DNA of 37,897 nucleotides from Acidimicrobiia bacterium. Its GTDB lineage: Bacteria; Actinomycetota; Acidimicrobiia; Acidimicrobiales; AC-14. The stretch is taken from NCBI GenBank assembly GCA_023265025.1, contig JAHFUP010000051.1:1-37897 (forward strand). The letters run 5' to 3'. The notes under the pieces were generated by a model. The model was not told where the DNA came from. It saw only the letters and a program-made list of their open reading frames with translations, and did no database searches. Positions within the stretch are counted from its first letter, which is position 1. Every line of letters begins with the position of its first letter. The position numbers and the translations under genes were made by a program. This document shows, one piece after another, positions 24,498 through 30,966 of the stretch.

Positions 24498-24962
24498 ATG
24501 GCACGGAACAACGACCGCGATCGCGGCAAGAAGAGAACGCCGATTCGCGACACCAACCGCCGCGGCAAGCCCAAGGTCTGCGTTTTCTGTCGCGACCACG
24601 TCGTGTGGGTGGACTACAAGGACGTCAACGTCCTGCGCCGGTTCATCTCCGACCGGGCCAAGATCAAGGCCCGCCGCACCACCGGCACGTGCCTGCAGCA
24701 CCAGCGCGACGTGGCCGTCGCCATCAAGACCTCGCGTGAGCTGGCCCTGCTGCCGTACACCCAGCGCACGGTGAGCGACAAGGCCGGCGGGCGCGAAGGG
24801 CGTGGCGGCGGGCGTGGCGGTCCCCGCGGTCCCCGGCCCGACGGTCCCCGCGATGCGGACAACGGCGCGGTGGCGGACGAGTTGATCGTCGACGGAGTCG
24901 ACGGCGAGGCCGGCGACGACGACGTGGCCGCCGGCGAGGCCGAACCCGCCCTCAGCGAGTAG
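24498..24962 (+). CDS. rpsR: 30S ribosomal protein S18 with a long C-terminal extension
   Basis: A 154-residue protein. Residues about 20-92 are a standard bS18: KVCVFC with Cys28 and Cys31, then [17 protein letters not shown] with Cys65, a zinc-binding (C+) type, ending LALLPYTQR. Normal S18 is about 75-85 residues and stops there. Here a 60-residue tail follows: a Gly/Arg/Pro-rich part ([18 protein letters not shown]) resembling RGG RNA-binding segments, then an acidic end. The gene is not beside rpsF, ssb or rplI as is usual, so it could be a relocated or second S18. A TACACT (24484-24489) lies just upstream, giving a very short leader; there is no clear ribosome-binding site. Confidence 0.93.
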   Translation: MARNNDRDRGKKRTPIRDTNRRGKPKVCVFCRDHVVWVDYKDVNVLRRFISDRAKIKARRTTGTCLQHQRDVAVAIKTSRELALLPYTQRTVSDKAGGREGRGGGRGGPRGPRPDGPRDADNGAVADELIVDGVDGEAGDDDVAAGEAEPALSE

Positions 24963-24989
24963 CGAAGCAGCCCGGCGCCAACCGTCCCG

Positions 24990-26417
24990 GTGATCCGGCT
25001 GGCGGGCGGCTGCGTGGTGGTGCTGGTCGGCCCGTCGGCCAGCGGGAAGACGGCGTGGGCGCACGAGTGGTTCGCGCCCGCCCAGGTGGTCTCCGCCGAC
25101 CGGCTACGGGCCCTCGTGGGCGAGGGCGAGGGTGACCAGCGGGCCGGCACCGACGCCTTCGCCGTCCTCGACCTGGTGCTGGAGCGCCGGCTGCGACGGG
25201 GGCTGCTCACCGTCGTCGACACCCTCGGCCTCGACCGCGACCGGCGGCAGGGTTATGTCGCCCTGGCCCGCCGCCACGGCCGGGCGGTGGTCGCCGTCGC
25301 CTTCGACGTGCCCGCCGGCGAGTGCCGGGCCCGCAACGGCCGGCGGGACCGGCCGGTGCCGGCGAAGGTGCTGGCCGGCCAGCTCAAGCGGTGGCCGGTC
25401 GTCCGCGACACCGAACTGGCCGAGGACGGCTTCGACGCGGTGGTCCCGCCGGGACCCGTCCGCATCGTGCACCCCGAGCTGCTGACCGCCCCCGACGCCG
25501 CCGCCCGCCAACAGGAGGACCCGATGCCGCTGTCGTTCGGCCTGCAGATCGCCAGCTTCGACTGGCCGGAGGGGTCGGCCGCCATCGGGCCCCGGCTGGC
25601 GGCCATCGCCCGCCTCGCCGAGGACGCCGGCTTCGGTGGCTTCTGGGTCATGGACCACTTCATCCAGATCCCCCAGGTCGGCCGTCACTGGGACCCGATG
25701 CTGGAGAGCTGGACCACGCTGGGGTTCCTCGCCGCCCACACGACCCGGGCCACGCTCGGCACCATGGTGACGGGGATCACCTACCGCAACGTGGCCCACC
25801 TGGCCAAGATCGTGGCCACCCTCGACGTGCTCTCCGGCGGCCGGGCCTACTGCGGTGTCGGCGCCGCCTGGTTCGAGCGGGAGCACAACGCCTACGGGTT
25901 CGACTTCCCGCCGGCCCGGGAGCGCCTGGATCTGCTGGAGGATGCCCTGCAGGTCCTCCCGCTGATGTGGGGACCTGGGGCGCCGGCGTTCGAGGGCAAG
26001 GTTATGAAGGTGGCCGAGGCCGTGTGTTACCCGCGGCCGCTCCAGGAGCACGTCCCGATCCTGGTCGGCGGCTCGGGCGAGAAGCGCACCCTCCGGCTGG
26101 TGGCCAGGTACGCGGACGCCTGCAACCTCACCGGCGGCGTGGCCAATGTCGGCCACAAGCTCGAGGTGCTCCACGGCCACTGCGCCGATGTCGGGCGGGA
26201 CCCGGCCGACATCGCCGTCACCCACCTCGGGTCGGTGACCATGGCGGACGAGCCGGCGGACCGGGGCGTCGGCAACGTCGCCGGCACGGTCGAGGACCAC
26301 GTCGGCCGCTTCCGGACCCTGGCCGAGGCCGGCGTCCAGACCGCGATCGTCCGGCTGTCGACCCTCGACCAGAAGACGATCGAGGCCTTCGCCCCGGTGA
26401 TCGCGGCGTTCAGGTAG
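24990..26417 (+). CDS. P-loop kinase-like domain fused to luciferase-like (F420-type) oxidoreductase
   Basis: A 475-residue fusion. Residues 1-170 are a small P-loop NTPase of the polynucleotide-kinase/zeta-toxin-like kind: Walker A GPSASGKTAWA near 13-23, a conserved Ser-Ala-Asp-Arg after it, and a C-terminal R-x-x-R-D-R lid. Residues 179-475 are a luciferase-like monooxygenase-fold oxidoreductase (FWVMDHF, GTMVTGITYRNVAHLAK, VGGSGEKRTLRLVA), similar to F420-dependent members. Substrates are unknown. An AGGAGG with ATG (25524) sits exactly at the domain junction in the same frame, so the second domain could also be made alone (297 residues). GTG 24990 has no clear ribosome-binding site. Its end overlaps the convergent PLP gene by 8 bases. 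Confidence 0.8.
   Translation: MIRLAGGCVVVLVGPSASGKTAWAHEWFAPAQVVSADRLRALVGEGEGDQRAGTDAFAVLDLVLERRLRRGLLTVVDTLGLDRDRRQGYVALARRHGRAVVAVAFDVPAGECRARNGRRDRPVPAKVLAGQLKRWPVVRDTELAEDGFDAVVPPGPVRIVHPELLTAPDAAARQQEDPMPLSFGLQIASFDWPEGSAAIGPRLAAIARLAEDAGFGGFWVMDHFIQIPQVGRHWDPMLESWTTLGFLAAHTTRATLGTMVTGITYRNVAHLAKIVATLDVLSGGRAYCGVGAAWFEREHNAYGFDFPPARERLDLLEDALQVLPLMWGPGAPAFEGKVMKVAEAVCYPRPLQEHVPILVGGSGEKRTLRLVARYADACNLTGGVANVGHKLEVLHGHCADVGRDPADIAVTHLGSVTMADEPADRGVGNVAGTVEDHVGRFRTLAEAGVQTAIVRLSTLDQKTIEAFAPVIAAFR
25514..25526 (+). promoter_or_regulatory. Internal ribosome-binding site and ATG at the domain junction
   Basis: GGAGG (25514-25518), five bases, then ATG 25524, in frame with the upstream P-loop domain. 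This looks like the original start of a separate luciferase-like gene that became fused when the stop before it was lost, or is still used to make a short product. Confidence 0.6.
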
Positions 26418-27540
26418 CCAGCGCCTGCTCCAGGTCGGCGAGGAGGTCCTCGACGTCCTCGATGCCGACCGAAAGGCGGACGAGGCCGGGGTCGGCGGCG
26501 TGCGGGGTGCCGGCCAGGCTGGCGTGGCTCATGCGGGCCGGATAGCCGATCAGCGACTCCACCCCGCCCAGGGACTCGGCGAGGGTGAACAGCCGGGTGC
26601 CGATGACCAGGCTGGCCGCGGCATGGGCGCCGCCGGCCATCACGATCGAGAGCATGCCTCCGAAGCCGCCGGCCATTTGCCGGGCGGCCAGGGCGTGACC
26701 GGGATGGTCTCCCAGGCCGGGGTAGTTCACCCACTGGACCGCCGGATGGGCGGCCAGGAAGCCGGCGATGGCGAGGGCGTTGGCGCAGTGGCGCTCCATG
26801 CGCAGCGCCAGCGTCTTGACCCCCCGGAGCACCAGGAAGCAGTCGAACGGCCCCGGCACGGCGCCGGCCGCATTGCGCACCAATCTGAGGGCGGCGGCCA
26901 AGGCGTCGTCGTCGGTGGCGACGAACCCGCCGATGACGTCGGAGTGGCCGCTGAGGTACTTGCTGGTGGAGTGGACGGCGAGGTGGGCGCCCAACTCCAG
27001 CGGGCGCTGGAGCCACGGGGTGGCGAAGGTGTTGTCGACCGCGCACCAGGCGCCCCGCTCCCGGGCCAGGGCGGCGAGGGCGGCGATGTCGACCACCGCC
27101 AGGCCCGGGTTGGTGGGCGACTCCGCCCACACCAGGCGGGTGCGGTCGGTCCACGCCGCGGCCACCGCGTCGAGGTCGACGAGGTCGACGAGGGTGAACG
27201 AGGCGTCGTGGACCTGGGTCAGCAGTCGGTGGGTGCCGCCGTACCCGTCGGCGTTGAGGATGATGTGGTCGCCAGCGGCCAGCTGCCGTACGACGGTGTC
27301 GACCGCGGCCATGCCACTGGCGAAGGCCAGCCCGTGCGCCGCGCCTTCGAGCGACGCCAGGCAGGTCTCGAGGGCGGTCCGAGTCGGGTTGGCCGTCCGG
27401 GCGTAGGAGTAGTCCGGGTCAGCGTCCAGCCCCGTCCACGCGTACGTGGAGGTCTGGTAGAGGGGCGTGACGACCGCCCCGGTCGCAGGATCGGGCTCCT
27501 GGCCGGCGTGAATGGCCCGGGTGGTGAAGCCCGCGGTCAG
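26410..27540 (-). CDS. Cystathionine gamma-synthase/lyase-type PLP enzyme
   Basis: A 376-residue Cys/Met-metabolism PLP enzyme. PLP lysine is about Lys194 in STSKYLSGHSD; the AVDNTFATPW strand before it and the N-terminal FTTRAIHAGQEPD and VTPLYQTSTYA segments are family hallmarks. It probably forms or cleaves cystathionine; gamma-synthase, beta/gamma-lyase and homocysteine-forming variants cannot be separated by eye. The first ATG (27312) would cut off 76 conserved residues, including the tetramer and PLP-phosphate parts. No ATG, GTG or TTG lies in frame before that segment; the best start is CTG 27540, overlapping the CooC-like gene's stop (CTGA), giving MTAGFTTRAIHAG. That start is inference from conservation. 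Confidence 0.85.
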   Translation of the reverse strand: MTAGFTTRAIHAGQEPDPATGAVVTPLYQTSTYAWTGLDADPDYSYARTANPTRTALETCLASLEGAAHGLAFASGMAAVDTVVRQLAAGDHIILNADGYGGTHRLLTQVHDASFTLVDLVDLDAVAAAWTDRTRLVWAESPTNPGLAVVDIAALAALARERGAWCAVDNTFATPWLQRPLELGAHLAVHSTSKYLSGHSDVIGGFVATDDDALAAALRLVRNAAGAVPGPFDCFLVLRGVKTLALRMERHCANALAIAGFLAAHPAVQWVNYPGLGDHPGHALAARQMAGGFGGMLSIVMAGGAHAAASLVIGTRLFTLAESLGGVESLIGYPARMSHASLAGTPHAADPGLVRLSVGIEDVEDLLADLEQALAT

Positions 27541-28358
27541 CTCTTCTGCAGCTCGGCGATGCGAGCGTCGATCCGGTCGCGCTCGGCGAGCAGCGCCTCC
27601 TTCTCGGACTCGCCGGACTCGATCACCTCGATGATGCGCTCGACCGCCTCGCGCACGGGCTGGGCCTCATCGGCGAACAGCGGACCACCGCGGCGGTCGC
27701 ACTTGGGGACGTCGGCGTCCCAGGGCACGACGGTGGCCAGCGGCACGCCGTACTCCTCGGAGAGGCGGTGGAACAGCTCGATGTCGGCCTCGCCCTTGGC
27801 CTTGTTGCCCACGCCGTAGATGCGGGGGATGCCCAGCTCGCGGGCGAGGGGCACGGTGCGGCCGGCGGTCATGACCGACTTGTGGGTGGGCTCCATGACC
27901 ATCAGGAGGACATCGGCGTAGGCCAGCGTGCCGCCCGAGCGGCTGAGGTGCTCGAGGCCGGCCTCCATGTCGACGAGGGTGACGTCGGCGCACTCCTCGA
28001 TGGCGGTGCCGAGCAGGCTGCGGACCATGTAGTGGTCGGCGCAGCTGCAGCCGGCGCCGGCCTGATCGATGCGCATGGCGTGGAGGAGCGTGGCGCCCGA
28101 GGGCGTCGGGAGGCCGTACTGCTCGATGAGGGCGCCCGGCGACAGCGTGCCGTCACCGAGGCCGACGACGAGCTTGCGGGGCACCAGCGGCGCCTCGTTG
28201 GCCGTCTTCTCGTCGAGCCCCAGGCTCATGGCCAGGTTGGGGTTGGAGTCGGTGTCTACGGCCAGCACCTTCTTGCCCCGTGCGATGTAGGCCTGGCAGA
28301 TGAGACCCGACAACGAGGTCTTGCCCACGCCGCCCTTGCCGACAACCCCGAGCTTCAT
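27537..28358 (-). CDS. CooC-like P-loop ATPase (MinD/CooC family)
   Basis: A 273-residue cytoplasmic ATPase. It has the deviant Walker A GKGGVGKTS (7-15), the DTDSNPNL switch segment near 35-42, and a Cys-Ser-Cys pair at 104-106, matching the CxC metal site of CooC, the ATPase that loads nickel into carbon monoxide dehydrogenase. A short coiled-coil tail (about 250-273) is added. No CO dehydrogenase gene is in the window, so the client is unknown; the LarA-like protein far upstream would also need nickel, but nothing links them beyond that. ATG follows AAAGGGAGA. The downstream PLP gene overlaps its stop. A perfect TGGCAG/CTGCCA inverted repeat sits in its leader. Confidence 0.85.
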   Translation of the reverse strand: MKLGVVGKGGVGKTSLSGLICQAYIARGKKVLAVDTDSNPNLAMSLGLDEKTANEAPLVPRKLVVGLGDGTLSPGALIEQYGLPTPSGATLLHAMRIDQAGAGCSCADHYMVRSLLGTAIEECADVTLVDMEAGLEHLSRSGGTLAYADVLLMVMEPTHKSVMTAGRTVPLARELGIPRIYGVGNKAKGEADIELFHRLSEEYGVPLATVVPWDADVPKCDRRGGPLFADEAQPVREAVERIIEVIESGESEKEALLAERDRIDARIAELQKS

Positions 28359-28378
28359 GCGCAGTCTCCCTTTCCTGG

Positions 28379-28397
28379 TGGCAGGTCCATTCTGCCA
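28379..28397. promoter_or_regulatory. Inverted repeat in the leader of the CooC-like gene
   Basis: TGGCAG-GTCCATT-CTGCCA, perfect six-base arms, 20 bases before the ATG at 28358. It could be an operator or an RNA hairpin close to the ribosome-binding site. Confidence 0.4.
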
Positions 28398-28423
28398 AGA
28401 AAGTGACTGGTGCGGGACTTTCT
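28398..28423. terminator. Hairpin at the 3' end of the DUF6458 gene
   Basis: AGAAAGT (28398-28404) pairs with ACTTTCT (28417-28423) around a 12-base loop. It begins at the stop codon of the DUF6458 gene and lies before the CooC-like gene, so it is a plausible weak terminator. Confidence 0.4.
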
Positions 28424-28700
28424 AGAGGACCTCGCGGCGGCGAACGACCCGCCGGCGGCTCGCGGGCAGGGGATCCGCGTCGACGTAGGCGTCCTCGACG
28501 ACCGTCCGGCGCCGGGGGCCGCCGTACCACCCGCCGGTGCCGCCGTTGAGGATAAGCATGGTCACGGCCAAGCCGATCACGCCCACGACCATCAGGATCA
28601 CGCCGATCGTGTTGACGTCGATGCCGCCCGACGAGACGTTCACCGCGAAGGCCAGGATCGCTCCAACTGCGATCAGAAAAATGCTCACGCCGATGCCCAT
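28422..28700 (-). CDS. DUF6458-type small membrane protein
   Basis: A 92-residue protein with two transmembrane helices (about 4-24 and 32-53), separated by a short loop (SSGGIDVNTIG), then Gly/Tyr and an Arg-rich cytoplasmic tail ending in RRRVVRRREVL. This is the layout of the DUF6458 family, common in actinobacteria and of unknown role. ATG 28700 follows GGGAGGGTGTC. Upstream, two exact 21-base repeats separate it from the divergent helicase and may regulate either gene. Confidence 0.75.
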   Translation of the reverse strand: MGIGVSIFLIAVGAILAFAVNVSSGGIDVNTIGVILMVVGVIGLAVTMLILNGGTGGWYGGPRRRTVVEDAYVDADPLPASRRRVVRRREVL

Positions 28701-28751
28701 GACACCCTCCCGAGTCCTGTGTTCCGCAGTACGTACCCACGGCGCGGCCGC

Positions 28752-28793
28752 GTTACCCGTTCCGGAGACAGGGTTACCCGTTCCGGAGACAGG
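28752..28793. repeat. Perfect 21-base tandem duplication between divergent genes
   Basis: GTTACCCGTTCCGGAGACAGG occurs twice, head to tail (28752-28772 and 28773-28793). On the minus strand each copy contains GGAAC, which resembles an ECF-sigma -35, about 17 bases before CGTG for the outer copy. Regulator-binding or a recent slippage event are both possible. Confidence 0.9.
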
Positions 28794-28800
28794 CTCGGGG

Positions 28801-28806
28801 TATGCT
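28801..28806 (+). promoter_or_regulatory. Candidate -10 of the DEAD-box helicase gene
   Basis: TATGCT lies directly after the 21-base repeats. Transcription starting near 28813 would leave a leader of about 120 bases before the helicase start, long enough for regulation as in cold-induced helicase mRNAs. The -35 is weak. Confidence 0.4.
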
Positions 28807-28935
28807 GGGAACGCGCCAGGGTGCAATGGGCACCTTCGGTCGGGGCCTTTCCTTCCTCCTGAGCACCGGTTCTCCGAAGCCGGGCGTCGAGATGGCGGGT
28901 TCGGCCCACCACCTTCGACAGCTCAGGAGTTCCTC

Positions 28936-30198
28936 ATCACCACGACAAGAACATTTGCCGCGCTCGGCGTGGCGCCCGACCTCTCGGACGCCCTGGCCGC
29001 CTCCGGCATCACCTGTCCCTTCCCGATTCAGACCCTCACCATCCCCGATGCTCTGGCCGGCCGCGACGTCTGCGGGAAGGCTGAGACCGGGTCGGGCAAG
29101 ACGCTGGCGTTCGGCCTCCCGGTCATCATGCGCATGACCGAGGCCAGGCCCCACCGGCCCAAGGCCCTCATCCTGGTCCCCACCCGCGAGCTGTGCCACC
29201 AGGTCCAGGAGGTGCTGACGCCGCTCGCCGCATCCCGGGGTCACCGCCTGAGCGCGGTCTACGGCGGGGCGCCGATGGACCGCCAGGTCAAGGCGCTCAA
29301 GCGGGGCGTCGAGATCGTCGTCGCCACCCCGGGCCGGCTCATCGACCTGGGCGACCGGGGCGACATCTCGATGGCGGACGTCGAGATGCTGGTCCTCGAC
29401 GAGGCGGACCGCATGGTCGACATGGGCTTTCTCCCCCAGGTCGAGTGGGTCCTGCGCCGGCTGCCCGAGAAGCACCAGACCCTGCTGTTCTCGGCCACCC
29501 TCGACCGCGACGTCGACCACCTGGTCCAGACCTACGTGCGGAACCCGGCCCGCCACGAGGTGGTCTCGGAGGCGCCGACCGTCGAGAGCATGGAGCACCG
29601 CTTCCTGAAGGTCCACCAGATGGACAAGGTGAAGGTCGCCTCGGCCATCGCCCAGGGCGTCTTCCGGACGCTGCTGTTCGTGCGGACGAAGCGGGGCGCC
29701 GACCGTCTCGTCCTCGCGCTCCGGAAGGAGGGCGTGAAGTCAGAGGTCCTGCACGGCGATCTGACGCAGAGCGCCCGCCAGCGCGCCCTCCAGCGCTTCA
29801 TCGCTGGCGACGTCGGCCTCCTGGTCGCGACCGACGTGGCCGCCCGTGGGCTGGACATCGACGGCGTCGACGTGGTCATCCACTACGACCCGCCCGAGGA
29901 CCACAAGGCGTACCTGCACCGCTCCGGGCGCACGGCCCGGGCCGGCGAGAAGGGCGTGGCGGTCAGCCTGCTCCTGTGGGACCAGGTCGACGAGGCCGAG
30001 AAGCTGCGCAAGCGCCTCGGCATCCGCCAACCGCTGGTCGAGCTGTTCTCCAACGACGCCCGGCTGCGGACCCTGGCCGACGACGTGTGGGGCCCCCCCG
30101 ACGAGGCGGCCACGGGCACCGAGGGCACGGTGTTCCAGCCGACGCACACGATCGCCCGCCGCATGGGCGGTGGCGCCGGACGCAGGCGTCGACGCTAG
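28936..30198 (+). CDS. DEAD-box RNA helicase
   Basis: A 420-residue ATP-dependent RNA helicase with all core motifs: Q motif (FPIQ, Gln32), Walker A AETGSGKT (49-56), PTRELCHQV, TPGRLID, DEAD (155-158), SATLDRDVD, and in the second lobe VATDVAARGLDI and HRSGRTARAGE. The C-terminal extension is short and Arg-rich, as in RhlE-like members. The AGGAG at 28925-28929 with six-base spacing points to an ATC start at 28936, giving MTTTRTFAALGV, which fits relatives; the only canonical in-frame alternative nearby is GTG 28969, which lacks a ribosome-binding site and would remove the start of the Q-motif region. It likely works in ribosome assembly or RNA decay. Confidence 0.93.
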   Translation: MTTTRTFAALGVAPDLSDALAASGITCPFPIQTLTIPDALAGRDVCGKAETGSGKTLAFGLPVIMRMTEARPHRPKALILVPTRELCHQVQEVLTPLAASRGHRLSAVYGGAPMDRQVKALKRGVEIVVATPGRLIDLGDRGDISMADVEMLVLDEADRMVDMGFLPQVEWVLRRLPEKHQTLLFSATLDRDVDHLVQTYVRNPARHEVVSEAPTVESMEHRFLKVHQMDKVKVASAIAQGVFRTLLFVRTKRGADRLVLALRKEGVKSEVLHGDLTQSARQRALQRFIAGDVGLLVATDVAARGLDIDGVDVVIHYDPPEDHKAYLHRSGRTARAGEKGVAVSLLLWDQVDEAEKLRKRLGIRQPLVELFSNDARLRTLADDVWGPPDEAATGTEGTVFQPTHTIARRMGGGAGRRRRR

Positions 30199-30210
30199 AG
30201 GCATCGGTCA

Positions 30211-30238
30211 TTGACTCCGGCGGGCGTTTCAGTATGCT
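30211..30238 (+). promoter_or_regulatory. Strong sigma-70-type promoter for a leaderless small gene
   Basis: TTGACT (30211-30216), 16 bases, then TATGCT (30233-30238). Seven bases later comes GTG 30246, the expected transcription start, so the message would begin at its own start codon. Confidence 0.7.
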
Positions 30239-30245
30239 CCCGCTC

Positions 30246-30350
30246 GTGCCCATCCTTGGAGAAGTTTCCGACGGAATTGTCCTCCTGGTGATCGTTGCGA
30301 TCGTCGTGGTCGGGATCATCGTGGCCGTAGCCATGGGCAAGGGGAAATAG
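30246..30350 (+). CDS. 34-residue single-pass membrane peptide
   Basis: A tiny protein that is almost all membrane helix: a short head (VPILGEVSDG), a 20-residue Val/Ile-rich hydrophobic run, and a MGKGK positive end. It sits exactly seven bases after a clear promoter, supporting leaderless translation from GTG; ATG 30234 lies inside the -10 and is unlikely. The head and Gly-Lys end fit a small membrane modulator, but no function can be named. Confidence 0.65.
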   Translation: MPILGEVSDGIVLLVIVAIVVVGIIVAVAMGKGK

Positions 30351-30378
30351 CCGTCCTGCCTCGACACAACCGCAGGCC

Positions 30379-30798
30379 CTAGCTGCCGGTCGCGCTCCCG
30401 AAGCGGCGGCCGGTGACGGTCTTGGCGTCGATGCGCAGGAGGCGGGGCTTCGATCCGGGCGCCCAGGGTGAGACGTCGAGGGTCTGGAGGTGCTCCGACT
30501 TGAGGTCGAGGGCGTCGGTGACGTCGTGCCCGACGCCCTGCACCAGCACGCTCCACCCGCGGCGCCGGCCGGCGTCGAACCCGTCGATCTCGAAGGCGAC
30601 CAGCCCGAGGGCTGCACCGCTCAACAGGGCGCCGAAGCCCGTGCGCAGCACGACGCTGCCGTCGGCGAAGACGTAGTTCACCGGGAAGACGAGCGGCTGG
30701 CCGTCCACGACCACGCCGATCCGCCCCACCAGCTCGCCGGCGAGGAGCGCGGTGCACTCCTCCTCGTCCAGTTCCTGCGTCCCGTGCTCGTCAGTCAT
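30379..30798 (-). CDS. Pyridoxamine 5'-phosphate oxidase-fold flavin protein
   Basis: A 139-residue protein of the split-barrel PPOX family. The pattern ELDEEECTALLAGELVGRIG, then PVNYVFADGSVVLRT and a C-terminal strand near SKPRLLRID, matches the actinobacterial group that binds F420 or FMN and includes nitroimidazole-reductase-like proteins. Likely a dimeric redox enzyme or flavin/F420 binder with an unknown substrate. ATG 30798. A long imperfect hairpin lies upstream. Confidence 0.82.
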   Translation of the reverse strand: MTDEHGTQELDEEECTALLAGELVGRIGVVVDGQPLVFPVNYVFADGSVVLRTGFGALLSGAALGLVAFEIDGFDAGRRRGWSVLVQGVGHDVTDALDLKSEHLQTLDVSPWAPGSKPRLLRIDAKTVTGRRFGSATGS

Positions 30799-30883
30799 CG
30801 CCGCCAGTCTCGCGCTCGCCCGCCGACGGGACCGAACCGGGCGCTAGCGGTGCCGCGCAGATCACAATCGACGCTGAACCCCT

Positions 30884-30943
30884 GGTGCGTTTTCGGTCGT
30901 CAGAATCCGACATCTCGCGCCGGATCACGACCAGAAACGCACC
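30884..30943. terminator. Long hairpin between the EEP and PPOX genes
   Basis: Arms 30884-30900 and 30927-30943 match at 15 of 17 positions, and an inner ATCCG/CGGAT pair (30905-30909 with 30921-30925) extends it to a 60-base hairpin. On the minus strand it follows the end of the cluster at 30967-33894, so termination is the simplest role; there is no T-run after it, and it could also be a mobile palindromic repeat. Confidence 0.5.
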
Positions 30944-30966
30944 GAACGTCACGTCGGACCGGCGCT

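Noticed and set aside
7959-28358. Nickel link between the LarA-like protein and the CooC-like ATPase
   Set aside because: They are 18 kb apart in different operons, and LarA-type cofactors are made by LarB/C/E rather than CooC; shared metal alone is too weak.
28802-29137. ATG-started frame at the helicase 5' end
   Set aside because: It is out of frame with the helicase and becomes a Ser/Pro/Arg-rich shadow once inside the gene.
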